A stretch of 64,000 nt of DNA from Dryocosmus kuriphilus (GCA_038277395.1 CM076196.1:129887410-129951409); one strand, 5' to 3'; shown: positions 32,641 through 44,498, counted from the first letter of the stretch. Translations and numbers: made by a program. Notes: a model not told the origin generated them from the letters alone.

Positions 32641-33555
32641 TCAGAAAAATATTAAGTTGTGAAAGTCTGACTTGCACCTGTTTAGACCCGAATAGACCAT
32701 CTTGATTAGACGGTCTTGACAAAACCCTAACTGGAAGCCAGTCTGCCTGGATAATTTTCTGCACGGGTCGATGCTCTTGGCTGTATGTAATCCTCATGAG
32801 GTTGGTTGCATCTTACCAGGCTCGCTGAATCGAAAGTTTACCAGAGAATAAGGGGCCTTTTCTCTTATTGGTGAAACACGTCGAACTTGAAGTGCAGAGT
32901 TAACTAACGCTAAAGCTATTAGCATTTATAGTGCAAAGTTGCCTAGGTGTTAAATCCACTCTCCGTTTCTTCCGCGCGCGTATCTAAAAGGACTTTTCCC
33001 TTATTCCCATTTCGTGCTTTTATCTAGTTTCCTAGTTGTTTCTCTGGCAAGCTTGCAGCATGCGAATTGGGTTAACTGAGATAGCTTTGTAAAACATTTA
33101 TGTATGGTTGTATGAAATGAGCCAAACTGTCGATTCTAAATTAAATATAAGTGCATTCACCTAAGGAAATTAAAGGCTTCTCTGGGACACATTTTGCACA
33201 TTTTATTGTTTCCTCAAAGAGGAAGTCAGCTTTTAAAAATGTTCAAGAGTGTGTGTGTTTGAGTGTGTCATCAATCTTTTTTTAATGATAATTTTAGAAT
33301 TTTCAATGTATTATCAAAAATTTCCTAGGGCAAAATAGCCTTATAAGGAACATAATAAAAGTTAATTATATAATATTGTACAAGCCAGAGAATTAAATTA
33401 AGTATTATTTAAATAACTATAAACTGGTGCGAATTAAGTGGCAATAAATCTGCATACTGTTTTTCTTGAGATGCTCAGTATATGCTCTTTCCAGGATAGA
33501 ATTCGGTTAAGGAAATATTCCAGATCCCTAACTACTTCCCAGAAGATGATGCCAA
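32641..33555. other. Intergenic, no gene seen
   Basis: No domain or repeat recognised. Confidence 0.4.
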
Positions 33556-33559
33556 GACC

Positions 33560-34223
33560 CTCAACATAGAGAAACCCCCAGCTCTTTTTATCTAAACCAC
33601 GTTAAGAGGTGTAAGTGTAGTTGTACGTACTTGTCAATGTTTTAGTCAACATAGTTTTCAACTGTTTACAGCGTTTCTATCCAATTTTATTATAAAATGA
33701 GGCTTTATTTTTTTGTAACTCTGAAGAGCGAGAAAGATGCCATAGTTTCGACTTTCGAGGAACCGGAAGGAAGAGAACCCAATGACAATTACCTGAGTTT
33801 TAGCTGGTATGAGAGTGCGCCTATTCTGCTGGGCCGAGAGGATTACACGATCGATGTTCTCCTGAACTAATACCAATAACCTATTCAGTCAAGAGACTGA
33901 TCACGATAGATAAATGAATTTAAAATCATCAGCATACTTATGGTAGCTGTAGTGTTTAAGTTCACTTCCAAGGTCATCTGATGGCCGTACTTAACAGATT
34001 AAAAGACTTAAAGCTTTTGCATAAAGAACTAGTAGTTAACCGTGTCAAAAGCCTTCGAAAATTTTAGCAGAATAACAATCGTAATCTCCCTTTTATCTAT
34101 CGCAATTTTAAAATCAGTAGATGCTGTAAGAAAACCATAACGATCAATTGCATTAATGGTATCGAGAAATTTGGTAATCTCTAAACTTGAATCAGTGCAC
34201 ACTAATTCCCAACCAAATTCCAC
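33560..34223 (-). pseudogene. Decayed LINE reverse transcriptase
   Basis: On the minus strand, FSKAFDTVNY (box A, about 34030-34060), then KYADDFKF (catalytic box, about 33915-33945) and then an NPAKTQVIVIG-like run (PAKTQVIVIGFSS, 33790-33830) appear in order but in different frames with stops and a deletion between boxes A and C. This is a non-LTR RT of the Jockey/I type. No EN or 3' tail is seen. Confidence 0.75.
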
Positions 34224-34224
34224 T

Positions 34225-34482
34225 GATTCTCGGTGACTCTATTCTCACGATTTCAATCAGTGAAAATCCACTGGCAATGAGTGAAAAGCCAATGAAGTTT
34301 CAGATCCTTCACTGAAAGGACCGAATATTTCAGTAATTTTTTACTGATTTCCAGTGGATTTTTGCTGCGCTGTTAGAAACTTCTGTGGGAATTTTCAAGG
34401 ATGCGTGGCTAAAACTTTATGCAGTTACCGTTTCTGAAAATTACTAAACTGAAACCGAAATTTCGGAAAGGATAACTGCATA
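34225..34482. repeat. Two small inverted-repeat units
   Basis: CAGTGAAAATCCACTGG (34258-34274) pairs with CCAGTGGATTTTTGCTG (34351-34367), and TTATGCAGTTACC (34418-34430) pairs with GGATAACTGCATAA (34469-34482). Probably fragments of MITE-like elements. Confidence 0.5.
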
Positions 34483-34724
34483 ACGCACTTGTTTTTCGTT
34501 TCATACGGATACACACACCAAACACACCATACACTGCATACCGGGTTTCTTCTTCTTTTTTCTACTTGTGGCTTCTTGAAAATGGCCGGAACTAAATATA
34601 AAATTGCCAGGTTTGTTGATTTTCACTTTTTAAAAACACCACAAGTAAATAATCCAGCGAGTGTTATCGTTACACCACGTTGCACCACGCCGAGCAGACG
34701 TTACATTATTTTATTATATTATTA

Positions 34725-34822
34725 TTATTATATATATATATATATTTATTATATTTATTATATATATTATATTTATATATATATATATTATAATATTTAT
34801 TATTACATATATTATTATTAGC
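34725..34822. repeat. TA/TTA-rich simple repeat
   Basis: Almost pure A and T in TATTAT and TATATA patterns for about 100 bp; the open frames across it are artefacts. Confidence 0.9.
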
Positions 34823-35032
34823 CTCGTTAAATTATATTACCAGGGATTAGGGTATGATTGTGGAAGGAAAGGAGTGGGTATTGAAAGGTATAGATTATTA
34901 TAGATTGATCCAGAAGTCGCATGCTGCTTATTCAAACAACACACTAGTCCCACAACACCGCTCCAACCCAGGTCGCTGATCGATCTCTCTAGCACTCACC
35001 CCTGGTGGACAGCGTTGCACAGCCATATGGGG
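34821..35032. repeat. Dispersed ~210-bp repeat, copy A
   Basis: From GCCTCGTTA to the AGCCATATGG region, this matches 42853-43050 in the same orientation (shared ACCAGGGATTAGG, GGAAGGAAAGGAGTG, CAACCCAGGTCGCTGATCG). Both copies follow an ATT/TTA simple repeat. No coding capacity. Confidence 0.8.
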
Positions 35033-35039
35033 ATCCATA

Positions 35040-35450
35040 CGCTAAACCCAAACCATATTCATTAGGCAAAGCCTTCCACCAGGGCCCATGAGTATCCAAA
35101 ATCATTCGTTTCAGGGGATCGTCACATATTTCTTACTTATAGACTATTTTTCGCCATACATCTCTATCCTGACATACAACTTTCGCTTCCTTTATATCCA
35201 TACATCTTTTCATGCAAACTCTTTATTCCTATGGCTCTTTATATCTTTTCGCTTGAGAGTCTCATTCACATATTCCCACCATTCTTTCCTCGGGCTACCT
35301 CTCGGTGCGTGACCGTTCACTTTACATAGATAGAGATACACTTGCTTCGTTAAGAGGGCTGGGTACAAGCATGGGAATTCTGAGTTGAATGTGCGAGAGA
35401 GACAGAAGTATGATAGGCACGCCTCCAAGGGTGGAGTTTTCGGCGTCAAA
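35040..35450 (-). pseudogene. RTE-like LINE, 3' end fragment
   Basis: The minus-strand frame ends LTKQVYLYL...VNGHAPRGSPRKEWWEYVNETLKR, the C-terminal end of an RTE-like RT ORF, and the following sequence down to 35040 matches the 3' end of the related copy at 60.27-60.55 kb (phrases such as CTTTATATCTTTTCGCTTGA). Only the 3' end is present, as is usual for 5'-truncated insertions. Confidence 0.8.
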
Positions 35451-35954
35451 AAAAATTTTCCTTGGCCAATGACAAAAGTGAGGCATCAAGCAGCTTCAGA
35501 CAAAGTGTCGAGCCCAAGGTCAAGCTGCAGTCCACGAGCGCGAAGTTTATGAGTCTGGCAGAAAAAGTATGTACTATCCTTCTTGCACGAACGAAAGCGA
35601 ATATTAGAGTGAGTGAGTAAGACAGTGTGCATATTACTCGAGAGTTTCGTACACAGTTACTCTCACTTGTTATCGTTGTAGCGCGACGGAGAGCAAGATA
35701 ATCTTTCCCTAATAAATAAATTAAAATTACTTTAAAAAAATAGTTTCATCTGTAACAGATTGTCATTTCTAACAGTGATAATTTTTATAGATAATATACA
35801 CGACAAAGTTTATATACAAATGCTGAAGCTTTCACAATATAAAAATATACATATAAATCTCGATATAAATGACATTTCACGCAATGTAGCTGTTCACGTT
35901 TTAATTTTACCGTTGACGATTCAACTTTTTACTTTCTCATAAGGGCTGCTAAAA
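35451..35954. other. Intergenic, no gene seen
   Basis: Mixed composition up to 35700, then AT-rich. No recognisable feature. Confidence 0.4.
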
Positions 35955-36570
35955 TGATCAATTATACATTTTTAATTACAATTACAAAGAAACAAATTGT
36001 AATTATTTGCGAAATAATTATTAATTACATACGAAAAATTTTAATCATATAAAATAATTAATAATTACCAAAGAAAATTGTAATTATCCATGAAATAATT
36101 AAAAATTACAAAAATATTGTAATTATGCTCGAAATCATTAATTTAAAAACAATTTGTGTTTAAATGTTGATTAATACTTACGTAACGAGAGTTTATTTGT
36201 GTATGTACAGGTGGGAATTAGGCTAGTTCGTATTATGGGTCGTCTTAGGATCAAAATTAAATTAAGTAAATCAATTTTACATTTTAATTTTTAACTGTTT
36301 AGAGTAGAATTATGTCTTTTTTAAATTATTAATTACTTCGAGTGCAATTACAATTAATGTAATTCTTTCCTTGTAACATTCTTTTCTTGTAGGTAAAAAC
36401 ACAAACAAAATTTTATATGAATTATTTCAAGTATAATTACAATTTTCTTTCGTAATTATAAACTATTTTGTGTACAATTACAATTTTTAGCTTTCAATTC
36501 TTCATTATTTCGATTATAACTACAATTTTTTATTGTACTTATTAATTATTTTGAATTTAATATTGCAGTT
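35955..36570. repeat. Foldback element of AT-rich ~50-bp units
   Basis: Left part (35970-36140) repeats GAAATAATTA...ATTACAAA...TTGTAATTA; the right part (36300-36560) repeats the inverse (TAATTACAATTTT, ATTATTTCG). The centre is about 36.23 kb. Confidence 0.6.
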
Positions 36571-36585
36571 TTATTAGTTATGTTT

Positions 36586-36988
36586 AAGGTTGGAAAATTG
36601 ACGATTTTCACTGACTTTTGATGTTAATAATTTTTGATATATTCCATATTCTTAAAATTTGAAAAACCTACTTATTCTTTGAATCTTCCCCTACAAGTTG
36701 AGGTAATTCAAGATTAGCGTAGGATCGGCGTTTCACACTTATTTCGATTAACAATCAAGCACTTTTTCGACGTGTACAACTGCCCTTTCGAGCGCCTCGC
36801 GCGCAGTCACATGTCCTCGTCCGCGAAATAAGTGTAAAAGCGCCGGTCTTTCGCTAATGTTGAATTACATCATTTTGTAGAGGAAGATTTAAAGAATAAG
36901 TAGGTTTTTTCAAATTTTAAGAATATTGAATAGATCAAAAGTGATTAACATCGAAAGTCAGTATGAAAATCGTCAATTTTGCGACCTT
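36586..36988. repeat. ~400-bp palindromic element
   Basis: AAAATTGACGATTTTCA (36594) pairs with TGAAAATCGTCAATTTT (36964), and the arms continue inward for ~190 bp each (AACCTACTTATTCTTTGAAT; CTACTTATTCTTTAAATC in inverse) to a CG-rich loop around 36.78-36.82 kb (GCGCCTCGCGCGC). Confidence 0.85.
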
Positions 36989-37879
36989 TAGACATTTTAA
37001 ACTTTTTAAATATGCATTATACGAAAAAATGACAAGAGAGCTTTTCTTCTTAAAGTAGATCAAATTTGTTAAAAAAATTTTCCAGATCGAAAAAGTCATT
37101 ATTTTCATACTTTCTTTAAACAATTGCGATTTAAATAAAATGTACGACTTAAAAAAAAAAAAACGCCGGGTATATTCAGGTTCAGGGGCTCAAAAAACAT
37201 AAGAATCACACTTTTTTATCCTTGGAGATATTATTGCATACGAAAACATGAGTCTGAAGGTCTGAGACTGATCTGAGACTCGATTTCGAGAAGTTGCTTG
37301 GAGAATTATACCACATGTTGTTCGGTGGTCACGGTATGGTATAGCCAGAAAATAGAAATTTTTTGGTTGATTTCGTTTCAGTCTATTCAGAAAATTACAT
37401 TCCTCAATACAGAGGAAAATAATAATCCGAACATAAACATTTCTAAAAATTACTACTTCACATCATATTATTATCAGAATTTTTTTCTTAATAAAAAAGA
37501 TATCTTTTTAGTAAATTGAGTAAACATTCGTTATCTCAATAAAAAAGAAATCCATTAGTAATTATAGGCAACCCTAAAGACTGAAAACGAATCATATTGT
37601 TTATTGTCCCTTTTTTTAATCATTTATTTAATATTGAAGAGAAAACCATTATTTGTTTTTCTATATATAATTAACTAACCTTTTTTTCCTGACAGTTCAG
37701 AAAAAGGACAGTTAAAATAAAAACAACAATGTATTTTCAAACCATTATTTTCAGGCTCATTAGAGACATTGCATAAAATGCAAAATATATTTTCGAAAAA
37801 AGAGGGAGAAAAAGGAAAGAGTCAACCAAAACCTACCTCTCACTCTTTCCTTATTCTTTCTCCGTCTTTTTTATACTAC
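36989..37879. other. AT-rich intergenic, no gene seen
   Basis: No feature recognised. Confidence 0.4.
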
Positions 37880-37936
37880 AGGGATCCTACATGTTTCGAA
37901 GCCATTGAGACTTCCTCATCAGGGAAAATTTACAGG
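37880..37936 (-). ncRNA. Hammerhead-ribozyme-like motif
   Basis: The minus strand reads CCTGATGAGGAAG, a nine-base loop, CTTCGAAAC: the two conserved hammerhead boxes CUGAUGA and GAAAC with a GAAG/CUUC stem II between them. A short AGG-AUC-CCU hairpin follows in the place of stem III. One extra G lies at the base of stem II and stem I is not clear, so activity is uncertain. Motifs of this sort occur in the termini of Penelope-like elements. Confidence 0.4.
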
Positions 37937-38001
37937 AAACTATAGGTGCTTAAACTTAATTATTAATTTTCAAAAACCTTATATACATAATCACATTCAA
38001 A

Positions 38002-38292
38002 TTAATACTCTATACAATAAAAACTTCTTTTTGGTTCTTCCTGTATCATTACAATTTTTAATATTATAGCTCGACCTTGGGGCTTGGGCTCGACAGTTTT
38101 CCGAGGTGAGGTAGAGGGTATGGTGAGGGATGCCTTGCTGTGAGTAGGCGTGCCAAAGGTCTGCTTAGATATTTTGCCGCCAGGATCGGTAGTTTCTTCC
38201 TTGAAAATGCTGCTTGAAGCAAGGCTTGCAGACATCTCGTAATCAAGATTTTTTGCATATTTAATTACGTGTAATACTTTTTCTAAATACAC
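38002..38292 (-). other. Open frame of unknown nature upstream of the hammerhead-like motif
   Basis: 96 codons, Ser/Thr/Pro/Lys-rich, no recognised domain. It lies 5' of the hammerhead-like motif on the same strand and could be the tail of a decayed Penelope-like ORF, but I cannot show this. GC content is higher than the surroundings (38060-38240). Confidence 0.3.
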
Positions 38293-38329
38293 TAATTTCT
38301 TTATATAGAATAAATCTATGTCTCTCTTG

Positions 38330-38835
38330 TTTTAGATTTTTGAAATATGCTTTACGATTCGAGAAATTTGTCTTCAAAAATAGGGTAACTTTGAACACTC
38401 ATATTTTTAATATAAATTTTTTTTTGCAAATTTACAAAACGAGAATCATAGATTATTCTTTTTTGAATCCAAGCATATCAAATAAAGTCATAGTTTACAA
38501 TACATTTCTGGAGTAAACAGTTTACTACGATAGGCTTGAAGACCCATTGTTGTAGGATTTTAACCATATTTATTTACATTTAATAATTTTTCTAAATATA
38601 GTGATTTGTTTATAAACAAGCAATCTCAGTTATTCATTTTTTAAATTATTGAAATATGCATTACAATTCGAGAAACTTGTCCTCGAAAATAGGGTAACTT
38701 TGAACATTCATATTTTCAATATAAAAAATTTTTTTAAAAATCTGCTACACGAGAAACATAGATTATTATTTTCTGAATCCAAGCATACCAAATAAGATAT
38801 AGTTTACATTAATATTTTAGGAGAAAAAACTTGAT
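38330..38835. repeat. Tandem duplication with ~305-bp period
   Basis: GAAATATGCTTTACGATTCG (38341) and GAAATATGCATTACAATTCG (38648) begin two units that match for ~200 bp (AATAGGGTAACTTTGAACA in both). Confidence 0.8.
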
Positions 38836-38869
38836 TTCGAAAGGCTTACAAAAAGATCCTGTAACCAGC

Positions 38870-38945
38870 CCTCTTAAACGTTCTTCATCCATTCTCTCAA
38901 CATGACCAAACCATCTCAACAAATACTCACCTATATTTCTGTTAC
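38870..38945 (-). pseudogene. Scrap of RTE-like LINE 3' end
   Basis: AACGTTCTTCATCCATTCTC followed by AACATGACCAAACCATCTCAAC matches the copy at 60.55-60.60 kb (GCGTTCTTCATCCATTCTTT...). Confidence 0.65.
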
Positions 38946-40260
38946 CATTTAGTAATTTTAGGAAAATATATGTAACTTTCAAATACAATTTCTGAATTCT
39001 AAGGAAAATTTAGTACATTGTAATTAACAGTTACTGAATTTAGTTTTAGTTTTCTGCAACACAATTTCGTAAACTTCAGTTAATTTAGTAACTTAAATGT
39101 GTTGGAAAAGAATCGGAAAAATTAAAAGATTGATATGAAGGGCAAGTTTAGGCATTTCAATTGAAATGCTATCAGATCCAAGCGCATTCAATTTAACATC
39201 TCGTAATTATTACAAAAGTGGTTCATTTATGATACCCACGATGACAACATCAAAATCATTGAATGTCGATGGAGCGAAGTAGACAGAATGATGACGTTGA
39301 TAAGACTAATGTTGTTCATAAAGAAATTTTCTTTAAATGGTCATGAGGACAAAAACTAGTTTCTAGAGACCCGATTAAAAAATTTTCATCTGGGGAAATA
39401 GGGCCTTCCAGAAGTAAGCTAGACATGGCCCAAACTTTTCTCAGATATATTGTAAAACTTCTGTCAGACTTTTGCCAGACAAGTATTTCTGGCTACTGAA
39501 ACGATCCCAGACATGTTTCTAACTACCCGCTGAATATTTGGGAAATTACGTGGAAAGTGTCTGGCTTTTTATAATTTCTTTCAAATTATTTATTAGATTT
39601 ATTTATGAATTTTTCATCAAATATATTTTATCATTTTTTTACAGTGTGCGTATGTCCATGTTCCCAGATAGAATTACTTTCAGGAGTTGATTTTTCCTGA
39701 TAATTCAGCATTCTCGCTCCTGTTAGGGTCAAGCGCCCTTGGGAAAACTACAAGATACCTTACGGACCTGGTATTTTTGCTGGGAAACCATTTATTTACT
39801 CTTTAAACATCGAGAAAAATCGGCCAATTTAACCTCATTTTCCCGGGCCAGGAGCCTTAAGTAAAACAAGCTTTTAATCAGTAAATTAATTAGTACGATC
39901 GCTCAGAAGTGAAAAAAATTCAGTGTACACGAGGGATATGTTTAATTTCGTGTGTGGCGCCACACGTGTTTTTTCTGCAACTCAAAGTTCTGTTTGCATA
40001 AGTTCAATCCAAACCAGTGACCAAATGCGTATGCAATTTTTTATTTTTAACATTTTGAACTTTTGGCAATCTGGACATTGGAAGAAATTGATATTTAAGC
40101 TTTTAAATCGAATATATACTCGAAATCGCAATAAAGTGAACCAATGATTTAGGATAAAGTATGTATAAAGTCTTTCTGGATTTTATAAATGTGATCATTA
40201 TTATGCATATTTGCAGGTTTCTAGGAATTTACTTTGCTATATTTGAGGACTTTTTTCTAA
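38946..40260. other. Intergenic, no gene seen
   Basis: No domain or clear repeat. Confidence 0.4.
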
Positions 40261-40265
40261 TAAAA

Positions 40266-40362
40266 AAGTCTGCTCGCTTTGCGGGCACATTCTCATCCCG
40301 CGCTTCGCGCGAAGTATGAGCGCACCTAGGGCGCTCGTCTGTTGGCAATCCCGCTTCGCGCA
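40266..40362. repeat. GC-rich hairpin cluster
   Basis: CCCGCGCTTCGCGCG and GAGCGCACCTAGGGCGCTC form short hairpins in otherwise AT-rich DNA; the first resembles the GAA-loop hairpins that end the Helitron-like element at 54.26-54.29 kb. Confidence 0.5.
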
Positions 40363-40785
40363 AAAATTTAGAGCATTTTCAAAACTAAAACAAAAATTTG
40401 CTTATGATTTTCAGAAATGTTTGTCAAAGTTTCTGGTAGATGACAAAAATACTTGCAAATTATCTTAATGTCATTTTTAAATTTGATGCGAATTGAAAAA
40501 GTTACATGATTTTCAATATTTAAGTTTTAAAAAATATCAAAAACTTTTTTCTAACGGATTAACCAATTTTAATAGAAATTTGTAGTAGATATGAATTAGA
40601 TTTAGAAATTATCTCAATGAAATTCTTTGATTAGAGAAAAATTTAAAAAGTTAGATCATTTTCAAATTATGGAACCATTTTTACATTCTCATTTATGAGA
40701 GTGTGATGTAATTGTCCACATTTTTTTCTGTGTATATATATATGGGAAATACATGGGAAGCTATATGGAATCCGGACTCAAAATT
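40363..40785. repeat. ~425-bp direct repeat, left copy
   Basis: Starts AAAATTTAGAGCATTTTC and ends CCGGACTCAAAATT; partner at 42338-42764, over 95 percent alike by eye, same orientation. The ends are not TG...CA, so they are not typical LTRs. Confidence 0.9.
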
Positions 40786-40869
40786 CGTACAAACCTTTAA
40801 ATTAAAAATTACAAAAGAAATGATTTTACTTAAGGCTCTATCGCCCATAAGGAATACATTCTCATCATT

Positions 40870-41430
40870 CTCTCTCTCTTTCCAAGGCGAACAATTCTGC
40901 TCGTTAATATTTTCTCATATCTTGCATAGTTTGCTGAAAAGTGGTTTTCTTTATATTTCATAACATATTTCACGAATAATTCAAAAACTACGCGTCTGCT
41001 AAAAAAAATGATAGAGAGCAAATTTGTAGATCTTTTTTAGGTCAACAACTTTGTTTATTACCATTTCTTTTGTATCTTGCATATTTTGGTGGGAAACTTG
41101 AGTTTTTGATTTTTTAATAGCGTTTTCTCGATTAAAATCAAAACAGTGCATTTTATCAAAACATAGTTAAATCAAAATTTGTAGATTTTTTTGAGTTGAA
41201 CAGCTTTGTTTATTATCATTTTTTCGTATCTTGCATAGTTTGGCAGGAAATTTGAATTTTTTATTTTTAATAACGTTTTCTCGATTAAAACAAAAACCAT
41301 GCATTTTATCAAAAAATGATCAATACAAAATGTGTAGACCTTTTTAAGATAAACAATTTTGGTTATATACATATTTTCCGTATCTCGCATAGTTTAGCCG
41401 GAAAATGGATTTTTTGGTTTTGTGAAAAAC
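40870..41430. repeat. ~153-bp tandem repeat, about 3.5 copies
   Basis: Units marked by TTTGTAGATYTTTTT, TCTTGCATAGTTTGG and TTTTCTCGATTAAAA recur near 41.03, 41.18 and 41.33 kb, with a diverged copy near 40.9 kb. Confidence 0.8.
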
Positions 41431-41564
41431 GTTTTTGATGGATAAAACCATAACCGTAGGTCAAAAGTGGCTGGTTAACGAACTCATCCTTAATTTTTAC
41501 GCTTTAAAGAAGTGTGCCAAATTGCAACCCAATCCGATTAGTCCTTCGAAAGTTATCGTGTTCA

Positions 41565-41640
41565 CAGGCTACTACGACAACGACAACAACGACAACAACG
41601 ACAACAGCGACAACGCCGACGACAACGACAGACAGACACT
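41565..41640. repeat. (ACAACG)n-type microsatellite
   Basis: Interrupted ACAACG repeats ending GACAGACAGACA; a matching CTGTCTGTCTGT lies at 42193-42207 in the same repeat region. Confidence 0.85.
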
Positions 41641-42337
41641 AACGTAAAAAATATTTTTTCGGATTCAAGGGGTCATGAAACGTCGACATTTCATGAAATC
41701 CGCGAAAGTCAGTTTTCACATAAAACTAATACCTTCTCATTGAGATGAGAATGTAAAAATTGAATCATGGGAAACTACGAGTATATTATAGGAAACTATA
41801 TAGCAAACTACACGGAGAAAAAAAGAGTCTGCTAATCTTATCGAATGGTGCAACACCATACATTTTTCTGTAATATTTACAGAAAATGCTGCGAGCTTTG
41901 TAGAATTTTTTGTATAATTTACTGAAAAATTCTATAAGATTTACAGAAAATGTCAGTAAATCTGTAAGATACTTAAAAATTCTGTAAAGATTACAGAAAA
42001 TTCGGCAGGCTTTATGAAAAAGATATCCTGTCACTATTTTAGCATAGGACCCCTGTAAAATTAATAGATTTTTACATTCTCATTCGTGAGAGTATAATGG
42101 AATCCTACAAATTTTCTATCTTCAGTTTTCAACGGATCGTTACGTTTTGGAACTCACAGAGTTCGAAAATCATAAAATATTGCCTGTGTTTGTCTGTCTG
42201 TCTGTTTGGTAACTTGAATTTTGTTGCCATGCTAACTTTTGAAGGATTTTTCAAATCCAATCAGCCATTAAGACTCTTTTTTAGAGTCCGAAAACTAAGG
42301 TCAAGTTCGTTAACCCGGTTAGTCCAGCCAAAATTAC

Positions 42338-42764
42338 AAAATTTAGAGCATTTTCAAAACTAAAACAAAAATTTGCTTATGATTTTCAGAAATGTTTGTC
42401 AAAGTTTCTGGTAGATGACAAAAATACTTGCAAATTATCTTAATGTCATTTTTAAATTTGATGCGAATTGAAAAAGTTACATGATTTTCAATATTTAATT
42501 TTTTAAAAAATATCAAAAACTTGTTTCTAACGGATTAACCGATTTTAATAGAAATTTGTAGTAGATATGAATTAGATTTAGAAATTATCTCAATGAAATT
42601 CTTTGATTAGAGAAAAATTTAAAAAGTTAGATCATTTTCAGAATTATGGAACCATTTTTACATTCTCATTTATGAGATTGTGATGTAATTGTCCACATTT
42701 TTTTCTGTGTATATATATATATGGGAAATACATGGGAAGCTATATGGAATCCGGACTCAAAATT
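42338..42764. repeat. ~425-bp direct repeat, right copy
   Basis: Partner of 40363-40785; differs by single substitutions and a few microsatellite bases (TATATATAT length). Confidence 0.9.
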
Positions 42765-42852
42765 ACCATATATTTTCCCATATTTATTATTATTATTATT
42801 ATACTTTTAAGCCGTTTCCCTTACGGCATAACCGTAAAATCTCTCCGTTCTA

Positions 42853-43050
42853 GCCTCGTTACATTACCAGGGATTAGGAAATTTGTGTGATTGTGGAAGG
42901 AAAGGAGTGTGTTGAAAGGTATAGATTTTATATCGATCTAGAAGTCGCGTTCTGCTCATTCAAACTAGTCCCACAACACCGCTCCAACCCAGGTCGCTGA
43001 TCGATCTCTCTAGCAAACACCCCTAGTGGACAACTTCGCATAGCTATATT
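42853..43050. repeat. Dispersed ~200-bp repeat, copy B
   Basis: Partner of 34821-35032 in the same orientation, again just after an ATT simple repeat (42787-42802). Confidence 0.8.
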
Positions 43051-43059
43051 TGTCCAGTA

Positions 43060-44498
43060 GATATAGACATATTTCGAAAATTTGATAATAATTGCAAAAG
43101 TTTTCAAACTTCAGTAAACTGAACAGTACGTTCAATTGATACTTAGTCTGATTTTGCAACCCTTTTTTCTAAACGGATTTGCAACCATTCAAACAAGACG
43201 GAAATGTACATTTCATTGAAAAGAATGCGTTTTTCATCCTACTCTCTAAAGTCGGAACAGTAAAATTTATACTTATTTGATATGTAGTTCTGATTTTCAC
43301 TTATGAAACAGTAAAGTATAACTAAAAAATAAGTAAAAAATTTACTTCTCAAACAAATTAAGCTGTATTTTACTTTTGAATAAGGCAAAATTTAACTGTT
43401 TCTATAATTAACGTCAGAATAAGTCAAATTTCACTGATTGTTAAGTGCATATTGACTAATTTAGCACTGAATATTTACTTATCTATCAAGTAAACGTTTT
43501 TAGGCGTCCTAAAAGAATACCTTAGTTTTGCTGTTTCAGAAGTGCATATTGACTGATTTGAACAGTCACTATTAACTTATTTAAAAGTTATATTTTTTCA
43601 CTGTTTTAATTAGTGAACAGTTACTGGTTGACAGTGAACGACATTTCATTAACCCCATTAAGTCAATATTCACTTATAATCAGTAAAACTTTACTGTTTC
43701 AACTTTAGAGAGTAAGATTTAAATAAAAATTCAAAAAGTTCTGCAAATTAAAAAAATCAATTGAAATACTGTTTTTGAAAAGTGTTTCAATTTGCAACCT
43801 CTTGCGCAAAACGGAAAATGCATTTTTCCATGAAATCGGTTTTTTTTATTAAAATACGTTTCGGAATAATTACAAAAGTTTTCAATAATGGTTGCAAATG
43901 AAGATCTTCTCACTTGCAATGCTTCCATTAATTTGCAACCTCGTCCGCAACAAGGAAATGAGGGTAAAATCAAGAAACCAAATTATTGGCGTATATGTGC
44001 TCTAACAAAAACAGCAAAAGTTCTGCAAACTTACAAAGTTGAAAAAAATAGCAATTCACATTCTGCGATAAATGTGCAACAACTCAAACAAAATGGAAAT
44101 GTTTGTTTTATCAAAAAAAAATGTGTTTTCAATCACAATTTTTCAAGGAAAAATCTAAAAGTGCTGCAAACTCAAAAAACGAACTGAAATACTGTTTTTG
44201 AGAAGTGCTTCAATTTGCAACCTCTTGCGCTAAACGGAAAATACATTCTTCCATGAATTGGTCTCTATTTTCATCACAATATGTTTTTGAATCATTACAA
44301 AAGTTTCAAATTATGGTTGTAAATGAAGATATCCTTACTTACAAATTTGATTTCTAAAATTTAATCTTACAACTCCTATGTTTTTCAGATAACCTGTATT
44401 ATCTGAAAAATAAAGATTTCCATATAATGAATGAAATTCGTTGTGTCGTCAAGTGAACATCGACCGAGAACATGTTCGTGAACGGTACACTGTTAGAA
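43060..44498. repeat. Left outer part of a foldback structure: ~420-bp tandem units
   Basis: Units containing TTTGCAACCTCTTGCGC and AAAGTTCTGCAAA recur at about 43.80 and 44.22 kb. Related sequence in inverse orientation lies at 59.56-60.26 kb (GGTTGCAAATGAAGA in both when inverted), outside the right arm. The open frames at 43731-44187 are translations of this repeat. Confidence 0.65.
43240..43714. mobile_element. Tc1/mariner-like MITE, 471 bp
   Basis: Ends CTCTCTAAAGT...CTTTAGAGAG with ~25-bp imperfect terminal inverted repeats (including RAACAGTAAA), flanked by TA on both sides (43240-43241 and 43713-43714). No coding capacity; it would need a transposase in trans. Confidence 0.85.

Noticed and set aside
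40363..42764. LTR retrotransposon framed by the 425-bp direct repeats
   Set aside because: Repeat ends are not TG...CA, no primer site or purine tract adjoins them, and the interior has no gag or pol.
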